Source: Candidatus Reconcilbacillus cellulovorans
Lineage (GTDB): Bacteria; Bacillota; Bacilli; Paenibacillales; Reconciliibacillaceae
Direction of reading: 5' to 3'
DNA length: 64,000 nucleotides
Assembly: GCA_002507565.1 (NCBI GenBank)
Contig: MOXJ01000009.1
Location: 1 to 64,000 of the forward strand
A program made the translations under genes and the position numbers. This document shows positions 1-8,520 of this stretch, in pieces (position 1 is the first letter of the stretch; every line of letters starts with the position of its first letter). The notes under the pieces are model-generated. The model did no database searches. It saw nothing but the letters and a program-made list of their open reading frames with translations, and had not been told where the DNA came from.

Positions 1-359
1 AGCTGGCTCGTGTACAGCTTCGCCCAGTAAAACAGCGTGCGCTTTTCGATGTCGTACCGGTTGAATAGCTGGATTTCGACGTTGACGAGCGTGCCGTCGG
101 CGGCACGGGCGCAAATGTCGAGGATGGACTGTTTGTCGTCGGGGGCGTCCTTGTCGGTGTAAGGATTGAGCAGGACGATCTCGGTTAGCCTCGGCCGGCC
201 AGCGTCCTCGAACGTGCGGTTGAGGAACGCCAGCAGGACGTCCTTGTTTTCCTCGCTGCCGAAGATGCGTTTAAAGACGAAGTCGTTTTTCGGGTCGAGC
301 GCCTCGCGAAAAATGGGATTTCTGGTTTTATTGTAGCATGCGAGTGATCCTGGATGCAA
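1..359 (-). CDS. Rpn/PD-(D/E)XK family nuclease-transposase, partial at left edge
   Basis: The minus frame runs off the left edge without a stop and reads [19 protein letters not shown], then [16 protein letters not shown] and VNVEIQLF. This is the conserved N-terminal half of recombination-promoting nuclease (Rpn, PDDEXK_2) proteins, with the putative catalytic Asp in ILD and the E-x-Q of VEIQ. Rpn proteins are DNA endonucleases linked to RecA-independent recombination (family knowledge). The start is unclear. The only in-frame start codon upstream is TTG at 359-357, with no ribosome binding site, and it coincides with a possible -35 box (TTGCAT, 18 bp, TACAAT at 335-330). No ATG, GTG or TTG lies between that -10 and the conserved region, so the 5' end may be broken. 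Confidence 0.7.
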   Translation of the reverse strand, partial: MHPGSLACYNKTRNPIFREALDPKNDFVFKRIFGSEENKDVLLAFLNRTFEDAGRPRLTEIVLLNPYTDKDAPDDKQSILDICARAADGTLVNVEIQLFNRYDIEKRTLFYWAKLYTSQ

Positions 360-412
360 GGTTTGAACGGTTCGCGACGGGTTCGCGACGACTACTGGCG
401 TCGGAACGAACA

Positions 413-421
413 TGCTATAAT
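413..421 (+). promoter_or_regulatory. Extended -10 promoter of thyA
   Basis: TGC-TATAAT is a consensus extended -10 element, 32 bp before the thyA start. The -35 region (about 393-398) is weak, as is usual for extended -10 promoters. It should drive thyA-folA and probably lipL. Confidence 0.6.
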
Positions 422-452
422 CGGGCTAAATCGACTCCAAGGGGCGATCGAT

Positions 453-1247
453 ATGAAGCAGTATCTCGACCTTCTCAGGGACATTCTGGAAAACGGCGTG
501 CGAAAATCGGACCGGACCGGTGTCGGCACGATCTCCGTGTTCGGCCGGCAGCTCCGGTTCGATCTGTCGCAAGGGTTTCCGCTCGTGACGACGAAAAAGA
601 TACACGTCAAATCGGTCATTTATGAATTATTGTGGTTTTTGCGCGGCGACACGAACGTCCGCTATTTGCGGGAAAACGGCGTGACGATTTGGGATGAATG
701 GGCGGACGAAAACGGCGATCTCGGCCCGATTTACGGCTATCAGTGGCGTTCGTGGCCGGCGCCGGACGGGCGGACGATCGACCAGATTTCGAACGTCGTC
801 GAAGAAATTCGCCGCAACCCCGATTCCCGCCGCCTCGTCGTCAGCGCTTGGAACGTCGCCGATCTCGACAAGATGGCGCTTGCTCCTTGCCACTGCCTGT
901 TTCAGTTTTATGTGGCGAACGGGCGGTTGTCGTGTCAGCTGTACCAGCGCAGCGCGGACATGTTTCTCGGCGTGCCGTTCAATATCGCTTCGTATTCGCT
1001 GTTGACGATGATGATCGCCCACGTGACGGGGCTTGAGCCCGGGGAGTTCATCCATACGTTCGGCGACGCGCACATTTACCTGAATCATCTCGAGCAGGTG
1101 AAACTGCAGCTGTCCCGCGAACCGAGACCGCTGCCGAAAATGCGGCTCAACCCGGAAGTTCGGAATTTGTTCGATTTCCGCTATGAAGATTTTATTCTGG
1201 AAGGATACGATCCGCATCCGCCGATCCGCGCGGAGGTCGCGGTATGA
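453..1247 (+). CDS. thyA: Thymidylate synthase
   Basis: Converts dUMP plus 5,10-methylene-tetrahydrofolate to dTMP and dihydrofolate in the cytoplasm. The 264-residue protein has the same length as E. coli ThyA. The catalytic cysteine lies at residue 146 in LAPCHCLF; the SDRTGVGT phosphate-binding loop is near residue 19 and RRLVVSAWN near 126. The ATG at 453 follows AAGGGG (439-444) and gives the conserved N-terminus [12 protein letters not shown]; an earlier in-frame ATG at 354 precedes the promoter and is rejected. The stop overlaps the folA start in ATGA, implying translational coupling with the enzyme that recycles its dihydrofolate product. Confidence 0.97.
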   Translation: MKQYLDLLRDILENGVRKSDRTGVGTISVFGRQLRFDLSQGFPLVTTKKIHVKSVIYELLWFLRGDTNVRYLRENGVTIWDEWADENGDLGPIYGYQWRSWPAPDGRTIDQISNVVEEIRRNPDSRRLVVSAWNVADLDKMALAPCHCLFQFYVANGRLSCQLYQRSADMFLGVPFNIASYSLLTMMIAHVTGLEPGEFIHTFGDAHIYLNHLEQVKLQLSREPRPLPKMRLNPEVRNLFDFRYEDFILEGYDPHPPIRAEVAV

Positions 1248-1822
1248 ATCGCCCGCCGTTTTTGTCCGCGATCGTGGCGATGGCGCATAACGGCGTCATC
1301 GGCGACAAGGGCGGCCTGCCGTGGCGATTGCCGGCCGATCTGCGCCATTTCCGCGAGACGACGATGGGACATGCGGTTGTGATGGGTCGTCGGACATGGG
1401 AGTCGATCGGCAGGCCGCTTGCCGGTCGCCGCAATCTCGTGCTGACGCGCGATCCCGCGTTTTGTCCGCCGCAAGGGTGCGAAGCGGTGCGGTCGGTCGA
1501 CGAGCTGTTCGTCCGGCTTGACGACGAAGGCGAGGCGTTCGTCATCGGCGGAGCGCAGATTTACCGGCTGCTGTTGCCGTGGACGAAGCGGCTGTACATC
1601 ACGCGCATCGATCACGAGTTCGAGGGCGACGCGTATTTTCCGGACGTCGATTGGTCGCGATGGCGGCTCGTGTCGCAGCGCCCCGGCGTGACGGACGAGC
1701 GCAATCCGTATCGGTACGAGTTTCTCGTGTACGAGCGTGCGGAAACAGATGGGGACGGCCCGTCGCCGGATGCGGGCGGGCGGACGTCGGGTTCGCCCGG
1801 TCGGTCGGCCGGATCGACATAA
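1244..1822 (+). CDS. folA: Dihydrofolate reductase
   Basis: Reduces dihydrofolate to tetrahydrofolate with NADPH. Visible family features are the N-terminal strand [24 protein letters not shown] with the catalytic acidic residue at Asp32, the NADPH-binding GRRTWESIG (48-56) and FVIGGAQIY. The protein has 192 residues against about 160 for most bacterial enzymes. The excess is a C-terminal tail of roughly 25 residues rich in Gly, Ser, Asp and Pro, which looks like a low-complexity extension and not a domain. It is coupled to thyA through a 4-base overlap. Confidence 0.95.
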   Translation: MNRPPFLSAIVAMAHNGVIGDKGGLPWRLPADLRHFRETTMGHAVVMGRRTWESIGRPLAGRRNLVLTRDPAFCPPQGCEAVRSVDELFVRLDDEGEAFVIGGAQIYRLLLPWTKRLYITRIDHEFEGDAYFPDVDWSRWRLVSQRPGVTDERNPYRYEFLVYERAETDGDGPSPDAGGRTSGSPGRSAGST

Positions 1823-1838
1823 AACCGGGGGGAAACGG

Positions 1839-2666
1839 ATGAAGTCGTTCCAAATCTGGGATCGATCCGGCGAACCGTCGTCCGGCGATGCGCTGGAACC
1901 GTTCGCATACGAGGAGTGGTTGCTCGGTGAAATCGGGTATGGTCGACTGCCGGCCGGCGTACATCTGTGGCGCCATCGCCGCGCGCTCGTTCTCGGCCTG
2001 CGCGACGCCCGGCTGCCGGGTGCTCCGAAGGCGATGCGCTGGTTCGAACGGGAAGGATGGTCGATCGCCGTCCGGCATTCCGGCGGCGCGCTCGTACCGC
2101 TGGACGACGGTGTCGTCAACGTCGCGCTGCTGTTGCCGAATCCGGACGGGCGTTTTGCACACCGCGAAGATTTCCGGCGATTGGCTGGCTGGATCGCTGA
2201 AGCGGCGGCAGAAGCGTGCGGCCTGGCGACGGACGTCGGCGAAATCGCCGGCGCGTATTGTCCCGGTGAGTTCGATCTGTCGGCCGCCGGCCGCAAATAC
2301 GCTGGACTAGCCCAGCGGCGTGCGCTGCGCGCCAGTACGGTGCAGGCGTTTGTCGTCGTCGCAGGCGAAGGAAGAGCGCTTGCGGATGCAGCGTGCCGGT
2401 TTTACAGCATCGCTAGGGAAGACAGCGGCGAGGACGGTTACCCGCCGGCGGTCGATCCGGCGAAAACCGCCAGTCTCGCGGAACTCGCCGGTGGTACCGC
2501 CGTTACCGTCGAATCGTTCGTACAGGCGTTCAAACGCGTGCTGGTTCGTTGCGGCGGTGCGGAAGTGCCGTCGCCTATGCCGCCTGCGGGCGAAATCGAG
2601 CGCCTGACGGCAACGATGCGCGAGCGGTACGGCCGAAGCCGAAGCGCGGCGAGCGCCAACCGGTAA
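1839..2666 (+). CDS. lipL: Octanoyl-[GcvH]:protein N-octanoyltransferase LipL
   Basis: Member of the lipoate-protein ligase/octanoyltransferase family. LipL moves octanoyl groups from GcvH to E2 subunits by amidotransfer (knowledge from Bacillus). The 275-residue length matches the Bacillus enzyme (about 280). The acyl-accepting cysteine is Cys141 in GAYCPGEFDLS, followed by GRKYAGLAQRR with the conserved Lys153; RHSGGALVPLDDGVVN near 79-94 is the usual substrate-binding stretch. The ATG at 1839 follows GGGGGGA. It sits 16 bp after folA and may be co-transcribed. Its likely clients in this window are the PDH E2 (pdhC) lipoyl domains. Confidence 0.88.
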   Translation: MKSFQIWDRSGEPSSGDALEPFAYEEWLLGEIGYGRLPAGVHLWRHRRALVLGLRDARLPGAPKAMRWFEREGWSIAVRHSGGALVPLDDGVVNVALLLPNPDGRFAHREDFRRLAGWIAEAAAEACGLATDVGEIAGAYCPGEFDLSAAGRKYAGLAQRRALRASTVQAFVVVAGEGRALADAACRFYSIAREDSGEDGYPPAVDPAKTASLAELAGGTAVTVESFVQAFKRVLVRCGGAEVPSPMPPAGEIERLTATMRERYGRSRSAASANR

Positions 2667-2729
2667 AATGGAGCTATGTGCTTCACGCTGTTTTCGCGTG
2701 TGTCCGGCGCAGCGCCGACCGCGAAGTTT

Positions 2730-4634
2730 TCACCTATCCTCGGCAAACCGCGTCAGCACGAATACCGCGGGCGCCGTGTAGTCGATCGCCGGTTCGTTGA
2801 CTGAATACGCCTCCCAGTCGTCGACATACGCCTTCGCCGGAAAAACGCGCGGATCGCTTTCACGCAACAGACGGTCCATGATCGGATCGCCGCCCTGCGC
2901 GTTCGGACCGCCGACGACGAGACCGGGGATCAAAGTCTGCGTGCTTGCGACAAGGCGATGATGCGGTTTTTGCGGCGAATGCATGCCTATCCCGGTCATG
3001 AAGCTGGTGCCGGCGGCGTTTCGGCCGAACAGCCAATGCGCTTGGTCGAGCGCCGTCTCCAGGTAAGCGCGGTTCGGCGCGACGGCATCGGCAAGGAGCA
3101 GCGCTTGGGCGCGTCCCATCGCTTCGCGGGCCGATCCCCAGAAATAATCTGTCGGGCGCAAGACCGACCGGTAACCGTTGGCCGACGCCCATCGGACGAG
3201 TTCGTCCGCGTAGGCGGTGAGCGACGCGCGGACGGACGCCTTGTGGTCGGCATCGGCGCGTTCGGCGTTTACGTACGCCCATTGGCCGAGCAGTACCGTG
3301 TTTCCCCAGAAAACCGCGCTTGTCTTGCCCTCCAGAAAATCGGAAAAATGTTCGCGGATGTACGCGTCGTACCGGGCGTCGTCCGTCGTCCGCAACAGTT
3401 CCGCCGCCGCCCAGAAACGCTCCTCGCGGTCCGTCCGCTTTTCGTAAGGCCCGGAGCCGTTGTTTTGTCCTTCGTCGTAGCGGAATTCCGGGTCGGGATG
3501 TTGTTCCAGGTAACGTTGTGCGCGTATTGCCGCGTCCAATAGTTTGCGCGCATAATCCGGCAAAAACGGCGCGTAGACGCGCGCGCCCATCGCGGCCGCT
3601 CCGGCGAACTGCGCCGTGCCGTATGTCGACAGACCGAAGACGTACCGGTCGGCCGTATCCTCTTCCGGCCGGATGTAGCCCGGCCAGGCGCCGCCGGCGA
3701 CTTTCAGGTAGACCGCGCCGTCCGGCCGCTGCATGCGCAGCAGCCAGTCGAGCTCGTATTTGATTTCGACGAGCAGGTCGGGCAACCCGGCGCGGCGCTC
3801 CGGTTCGGACAGCCCGGCCGGCAACGACAGCGAAAGGGAGCGCCAGAGTTCCGGGCGCATTTCCCAGGCGAGCATCAGCTGTGCGGCGGCGACGGCGCCG
3901 GTCGGCACGTATTTGCCGTAGTCACCGGCGTCGTACCAGCCGCCGGACACGTCGATCGGGTCGCCTTGTCGGTGAAACGGATCTTCGAAAAACAGCATCG
4001 CCTGTTTGTCCTGCGCATGGCCGACGTCGTGCCGCAGTCCGGTGACGGGATCGTCGATCGCGACGCCGGCGCGTGCGAGTGTATAAGAGCGTGCGGCCTG
4101 TATGAGCGGCGCCCGGTACACGTCGTTTCCGATGCGAAACGGCGCCGACGATGATCGGCCGACGGTCACGGAATAGCTGCCGGGCCGCTTCCATTCGCCG
4201 AAATCGGCGTGCCGGACCGTATCTCCGGACGCGTCGTCGTAAACCGAGTCGGACAGGCGGCCTTCGTAGACGACGTCCCCCGTCCCGATGTCGACGACGC
4301 GGAAGACGGACTCCGCCTCCGAACCGGCGACGACGGCTATTTTCGGGAATTCCGGCAAGTAGCCGACCTGGTCGACGTAAATCTGCGCGTCGTCGGAAGC
4401 GGGCGCGACGGAGCCCGCCGGCGGAAACGCCGAGCCCGCCGGGCTTGACGCAGCGGAAGGGTCGGTTGAAAAAAACGTGCGAGGTGCAGAAGACGGATCA
4501 GCGGGCGATTCCGGATTTTTCGCGGTCGGTCCGGCCGTACAGCCGGACGCGAGCCATCCCGCCATTACGACGAGCAGGACGGCGACGGCCGGATATCGGT
4601 GCGCCGAAAGGTCCGACGGCGTAAAAAGCGGCAT
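2730..4634 (-). CDS. Glycoside hydrolase family 9 endoglucanase-like lipoprotein
   Basis: A predicted secreted lipoprotein of 634 residues. It has a signal peptide with lipobox LASGC (Cys32), a Ser/Pro/Ala-rich spacer to about 80, an Ig-like N-terminal domain (about 82-170, IYVDQVGYLPEFPKIAVV) typical of the CelD/CbhA subgroup, and a GH9 catalytic domain. The catalytic base region is DVSGGWYDAGDYGKY (228-242). The C-terminal acid lies in SVNEPAIDYTAP (Glu614), and HSPQKPHHR is the conserved His motif. GH9 enzymes cut beta-1,4-glucans and related polymers by inversion. Membrane anchoring beside an oligosaccharide importer suggests processing of imported or surface-held oligosaccharides (inference). 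The start is supported by GGGAGG. Confidence 0.88.
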   Translation of the reverse strand: MPLFTPSDLSAHRYPAVAVLLVVMAGWLASGCTAGPTAKNPESPADPSSAPRTFFSTDPSAASSPAGSAFPPAGSVAPASDDAQIYVDQVGYLPEFPKIAVVAGSEAESVFRVVDIGTGDVVYEGRLSDSVYDDASGDTVRHADFGEWKRPGSYSVTVGRSSSAPFRIGNDVYRAPLIQAARSYTLARAGVAIDDPVTGLRHDVGHAQDKQAMLFFEDPFHRQGDPIDVSGGWYDAGDYGKYVPTGAVAAAQLMLAWEMRPELWRSLSLSLPAGLSEPERRAGLPDLLVEIKYELDWLLRMQRPDGAVYLKVAGGAWPGYIRPEEDTADRYVFGLSTYGTAQFAGAAAMGARVYAPFLPDYARKLLDAAIRAQRYLEQHPDPEFRYDEGQNNGSGPYEKRTDREERFWAAAELLRTTDDARYDAYIREHFSDFLEGKTSAVFWGNTVLLGQWAYVNAERADADHKASVRASLTAYADELVRWASANGYRSVLRPTDYFWGSAREAMGRAQALLLADAVAPNRAYLETALDQAHWLFGRNAAGTSFMTGIGMHSPQKPHHRLVASTQTLIPGLVVGGPNAQGGDPIMDRLLRESDPRVFPAKAYVDDWEAYSVNEPAIDYTAPAVFVLTRFAEDR

Positions 4635-4670
4635 CGGCGTTTTCCTCCCTGGAAGGAGAGATAGAGTGTA

Positions 4671-4715
4671 AAGTATAATGAAGAAGTCGGGACCCCGTGG
4701 GGGCAGGGTCCCGAC
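4671..4715 (-). terminator. Intrinsic terminator after the sugar-binding protein gene
   Basis: A perfect 10-bp inverted repeat (GTCGGGACCC at 4686-4695, GGGTCCCGAC at 4706-4715) lies 35 bp after the stop of the solute-binding protein. On the minus strand it is followed by the T-rich tract TTCTTCATTATACTT. It separates the importer operon from the GH9 gene, whose own -10 could be TATACT in the same tract. Confidence 0.8.
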
Positions 4716-4749
4716 TCCGGTCAGAAGCGCCCGGCGAAGTTCCGGCGTC

Positions 4750-6318
4750 TTACTTCTTCGACGCGAGGAAGGCGTCGAGCTGCTTCTGCTTTTCGGCGAT
4801 GATCTTGTCCAGACCGGCTTTCTTCAGCTCGTCGATGTATTTCGGCAATGTGCTGTCCGGATCGACGCTGCCGGTATCGAGCGCCGGGTCGTACTTCTTG
4901 CGGACGTTGACGATGGCGCCGACTTCCTGCTTGACCGGCTCGGAGTTGAACGTAAAGCCGAGGCCCGGAGACTTCTTCGCCGACTTGTTGAATTCGCGGA
5001 ATTTTTCCCACTTCTGAGGGTCTTCCGATTCGTACAGATAGTTCAGGAACTGGTTGCCGAACATCCAGTTGGCGCCCGGGCTGTAGTCCTTCGCCTTGTC
5101 GGTCGGCTTGATGATGTTGTCGGACACTTTCGTGTAGTGGACGCCCTCGATGCCGTAGTTGATCAGGTTGTTCAGTTCCTTGTCGGTGTGCAGCAGGTTG
5201 ATGAACATCATCGCGCGTTCCGGATCTTTCGACGTCGTCGAGATACCGAGCATCGAGCCGGCCGTGTCGCCCGTCGAGACGGTGCGCGCCGTCATTTCGA
5301 CCTGCTTGATCTTGCCCGGCATGCCGATCGCGTTGGCGACTTCGGCGTCCTTGCCGGGTTTGAGCGAGGCGACGATCATGAACACGTTGCCGGCCTTGAG
5401 CGCGTCCTGCGTCGACAGAGTTGTCGTCGGAGCGTCCTTGTTGATGTAACCTTTTTGATAGAAATCGCGCGTAATTTTCAGGTATTCCTTGTAACGGTCG
5501 AGTTCATGCACCGGAACGACTTTCGTGCTGTCGCCGTCCTTGAGCAGGACGCCCGGGACGGTCGCATCGCCGAGATAGTCGTACTGGGCGAAATAGTGCG
5601 AGTTGAAGTTTTCGCCGTCGCGCAGGAACAGCGGAATCATGTCCGGCTTCTTTTCCTTGACCGTCTTCAGGATCGGCTCGAGATCCTGCACCGTCTTGAC
5701 GTTCGACAGATCGAGGCCGAGTTCCTGGGCGATGTCCGCGCGGTACAGCACGCCGCCGGAAGCCGCGAGCTCCTTGTTCGTCGGCACGCCGTAGTTTTTG
5801 CCGTCGATTTTCGCACCTTCGAGGAACGTCGGGTCGAGCGTCTCAAGAATGCCCTTGCCGTGTTTCTGCAACAAGTTGCCGTACGGACCGTTGTCGTCGT
5901 TAAGAGCGAGGAACGCGCCCTTCGCGACGTTGACGGCATGGCCGTTCCACTGCGCCGTGAACAGGATGTCGAACTGCTCGCGCGAGGCGATCATCAGGTT
6001 GACCTTGTTGTCCCATTGACCCCAGTCGATCGGGACGAGCTCGATCGTGGCGTTGATCTTCTGCTGCAGAATCTTGTTCATCGCCTCTTCGACCATCTTC
6101 TGGTCCTTCTGCGGCGCGCCCGGATAGACGAGGCGCAGTTTGTACGGCGGCAGGTTCGACGTCGACCCCGAGTCGGTCTTGCCCTCGCTTGTCGCCTGCG
6201 GCGACGGGCTGGCCTTCGCTTCGCCCGAGCTATCCTTTTTCGCGCAGGCGGACAGAGCGAGCGACGCGACCATCAGCAGCATGAGCGCGGCGTACGCGCC
6301 TTTTCGGAGCACATTCAT
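4750..6318 (-). CDS. Extracellular sugar-binding lipoprotein of an ABC importer
   Basis: Type 1 solute-binding protein of 522 residues with a lipoprotein signal (LALSAC, Cys25) and an acidic/Ser linker, followed by YKLRLVYPGAPQKDQKMVEEAMN and a long periplasmic-binding fold of the LipO/YtcQ type found with LplB/LplC permeases. It should bind an oligosaccharide outside the membrane and deliver it to the two permeases encoded upstream. The start is ATG at 6318, 11 bp from GGGAGG; another in-frame ATG at 6327 sits only 2 bp from the same site and is less likely. No ATPase is encoded in the cluster, as is common because a shared MsmX-type ATPase serves such importers. Confidence 0.88.
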   Translation of the reverse strand: MNVLRKGAYAALMLLMVASLALSACAKKDSSGEAKASPSPQATSEGKTDSGSTSNLPPYKLRLVYPGAPQKDQKMVEEAMNKILQQKINATIELVPIDWGQWDNKVNLMIASREQFDILFTAQWNGHAVNVAKGAFLALNDDNGPYGNLLQKHGKGILETLDPTFLEGAKIDGKNYGVPTNKELAASGGVLYRADIAQELGLDLSNVKTVQDLEPILKTVKEKKPDMIPLFLRDGENFNSHYFAQYDYLGDATVPGVLLKDGDSTKVVPVHELDRYKEYLKITRDFYQKGYINKDAPTTTLSTQDALKAGNVFMIVASLKPGKDAEVANAIGMPGKIKQVEMTARTVSTGDTAGSMLGISTTSKDPERAMMFINLLHTDKELNNLINYGIEGVHYTKVSDNIIKPTDKAKDYSPGANWMFGNQFLNYLYESEDPQKWEKFREFNKSAKKSPGLGFTFNSEPVKQEVGAIVNVRKKYDPALDTGSVDPDSTLPKYIDELKKAGLDKIIAEKQKQLDAFLASKK

Positions 6319-6361
6319 GGGCTCCATAACCTCCCTTGAGAATGTAAGTGTTTTTATGCTT

Positions 6362-6380
6362 AACCGGGGAAATCCCGGTT
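6362..6380 (-). other. Intercistronic hairpin between lplC-like and solute-binding protein genes
   Basis: AACCGGG and CCCGGTT form a 7-bp stem with a 5-nt loop and no following T-run, so it is not a simple terminator. Such stems between permease and binding-protein genes can mark RNA processing that raises binding-protein expression (inference). Confidence 0.4.
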
Positions 6381-6415
6381 GAAGCCGTAAACGCCCTCGC
6401 AAGCGACGTCGGGCT

Positions 6416-7411
6416 TCATCCTTTCAGTGCGCCGACCGTCAGGCCTTTCACGAAATAGCGCTGGAAGAAAGGATACGCGAAGACGATCGGACCGATCCCG
6501 ATGACCGCCATCGCCATCCGGATCGTTTCCGTCGGAATGTTGATCAGCGCGCCCTGCTTGGCGAGTTCCGCCGCCGCCTGGCTGTTGGAGGTGAGGAACT
6601 GGATGTCCAGCATCGTCTTGTACATGAGAAACTGCAGGTTGACGTTTTTGTTTTCCGTGATGAAGACGAGGCTCAAAAACCAGTCGTTCCAGTAGTTCAG
6701 CGTCTGAAACAGCGCCACCGTCGCAAGGACCGGCAGCGACAGCGGCAGCACGATCAGCGCGAAGATGCGCAGCTCGCCGGCGCCGTCGATTTTGGCCGCC
6801 TCCAGCAATTCCGAAGGAATCGTATTGGCGAAAAACGTCCTGAGCAACAGCACGAAGAAGGCGGACACGAGCAACGGCATGATCAGCGCCCAGAGCGTGT
6901 TTTTCAGATGGAACAGCTGCGTGTACACGAGATACCACGGCACGAGCCCGCCGTTGAACAGCATCGTGAAGAACATGAAAAACGCGAACACGTTGCGGTG
7001 CGGAAAATCGCTCCGCGAAATCGGATAGGCGTACAGCGTCATGACCAGCAGGCTGAGCAGCGTTCCGACCGTCACCGTCGTCAGCGACACGCCGAACGAA
7101 CGGATGATCTGCGTCAGGTCCTTAAACAGGAAGTCGTACGCCGCGAGGCTGAATTTCTGCGGCCAGAACCGGTATCCTTCGACGACGACCAATTTCTCGT
7201 CCGAGAACGAAACGGAAACGACGAGCCAAAGCGGAAGCAGGCACGCCAGCGTATACAGCCAGAAGAAAATATGAATCATCGCGTTGGCCGGCGCCGAGAT
7301 GGAGCCCAGCCGGTTTTCGCGGACAAGCAAATCCGTCTGTGCTTTGGTCGTCTTGCGAGCCTGCGCGCGGCCGTCGAGCACTTTCGTCGTATCGTAAGTG
7401 GGAAGAGACAT
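6416..7411 (-). CDS. Carbohydrate ABC transporter permease, LplC/MalG type
   Basis: Inner-membrane permease of 331 residues with about six transmembrane segments. The EAA loop reads ELLEAAKIDGAGELRIFALIVLP, the contact site for the ATPase. The C-terminus FFQRYFVKGLTVGALKG is the classic ending of CUT1 MalG-like permeases. The N-terminal 40 residues are a charged cytoplasmic extension. GGAGGT precedes the ATG at 7411. It lies 15 bp after the lplB-like gene and forms a heterodimer with it (family knowledge). Confidence 0.92.
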   Translation of the reverse strand: MSLPTYDTTKVLDGRAQARKTTKAQTDLLVRENRLGSISAPANAMIHIFFWLYTLACLLPLWLVVSVSFSDEKLVVVEGYRFWPQKFSLAAYDFLFKDLTQIIRSFGVSLTTVTVGTLLSLLVMTLYAYPISRSDFPHRNVFAFFMFFTMLFNGGLVPWYLVYTQLFHLKNTLWALIMPLLVSAFFVLLLRTFFANTIPSELLEAAKIDGAGELRIFALIVLPLSLPVLATVALFQTLNYWNDWFLSLVFITENKNVNLQFLMYKTMLDIQFLTSNSQAAAELAKQGALINIPTETIRMAMAVIGIGPIVFAYPFFQRYFVKGLTVGALKG

Positions 7412-7426
7412 GGCGTTCGACCTCCA

Positions 7427-8404
7427 TCAAAACAAGGCGTTTTCTCGGCTGACGCGCCGCACAATCGCATTGGAGACGAGCACGAGAATGAAACCGACGA
7501 GCGCCTGATACAGTCCGGCCGCTGAAGACATGCCGATGTCGCCCATCACGATGAACGTCTGGTACACATACGTGTCGATGACGAGCGTCGTCGGATAAAG
7601 GATGCCGGAATTGCGCGTAACCTGAAAAAACAGTCCGAAATCCGCATAGAAAATACGGCCAATCTGCAGCAGCGTCATGACAATCATCACGGGCTTAAGA
7701 AGAGGAATCGTGATGTACCACGTCTGTTTCCATTTACCCGCGCCGTCGATGAGCGCCGCTTCGTAATATTCCTGATCGATGCCAACGATCGCGGCCAAAT
7801 AGATGACCGTATAGTAGCCGATGTTTTTCCATGTGTTGATGATCGGCAGGATAAACGGCCAGTATTTCGGCTCGGAATACCAGTCGATCGGCTGCAGCCC
7901 GAGCTTCGGCAGCAGATAAGTGTTCATGAAGCCGTTGCCGTGGCTCAAAAAAGCAAACACCAGATAGCCGACCGTGACCATCGACAAGAAAAACGGCAAA
8001 AACATTGTGCTCTGGTGGAACTTCGCCCACATCTTGCCGCGCATTTCGTTGAACATGACGGCGAATGCGACGGCGACGACGAGGTTGAGGATGATGAACA
8101 CGGCGTTATAGAGAATCGTGTTGCGCGTGATGACCCAGGCGTCGGACGTCGCGAACAAGTATCGGAAATTGTCGAACCCGACCCACGGGCTCGCCAGAAT
8201 ACCCTTCGAATAGTTGACGTTCTTGAACGCGATCAGCGTTCCGAACATCGGGAGGTAGTTGTTGATAAAAAGAATAACCGCGGCCGGCAACATCATGAGG
8301 TAGAACACCCAATATTTCCGGATGGTCTTCCAAAAGGAGGGGCTTTTGGCGCCCGATTTTCCCCGGGCGGGGACGCCGGCCGCGAGGTTGGCGGGTTGCA
8401 GCAT
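7427..8404 (-). CDS. Carbohydrate ABC transporter permease, LplB type
   Basis: First permease of the CUT1 importer, 325 residues with about six transmembrane helices. The EAA loop is YYEAALIDGAGKWKQTWYITIPLL, and the LplB-like C-terminus ends VRRVSRENALF. The ATG at 8404 is preceded by GGAGAG and AGGAGG; a longer frame to 8518 would include the promoter. It is the first gene of the importer operon lplB-lplC-binding protein and lies directly downstream of yesN. Confidence 0.92.
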   Translation of the reverse strand: MLQPANLAAGVPARGKSGAKSPSFWKTIRKYWVFYLMMLPAAVILFINNYLPMFGTLIAFKNVNYSKGILASPWVGFDNFRYLFATSDAWVITRNTILYNAVFIILNLVVAVAFAVMFNEMRGKMWAKFHQSTMFLPFFLSMVTVGYLVFAFLSHGNGFMNTYLLPKLGLQPIDWYSEPKYWPFILPIINTWKNIGYYTVIYLAAIVGIDQEYYEAALIDGAGKWKQTWYITIPLLKPVMIVMTLLQIGRIFYADFGLFFQVTRNSGILYPTTLVIDTYVYQTFIVMGDIGMSSAAGLYQALVGFILVLVSNAIVRRVSRENALF

Positions 8405-8455
8405 GGTTCTCTCCGTCTCCTCCTGATCCGTCTTGCGGTTCGCTTGCACTTTGAT

Positions 8456-8516
8456 TGTATAACGGCGGCCGGCGGCGTTTCTAACATTCTTGTGACTTGT
8501 TGAACACTTTGGTGAC
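8456..8516 (-). promoter_or_regulatory. Promoter of the sugar importer operon with AraC-type direct repeats
   Basis: On the minus strand TTAGAA (8484-8479), 17 bp, TATACA (8461-8456) is a sigma-A-like promoter. Upstream are two direct copies of GTCAC-(C/A)-A (GTCAC at 8516-8512 and 8496-8492), spaced 20 bp, about two helical turns, and ending just before the -35. This layout is typical of an AraC-family activator. YesN, encoded next door, has such a DNA-binding domain. Confidence 0.55.
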
Positions 8517-8520
8517 ATAT

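Noticed and set aside
4668-4680. Plus-strand TATAAT at 4673-4678 as a promoter
   Set aside because: No gene lies downstream on the plus strand, and the -35 region is poor.
4678-6339. Long plus-strand frame opposite the sugar-binding protein
   Set aside because: Exact antisense of a well-supported lipoprotein gene; no domain and no independent ribosome site.
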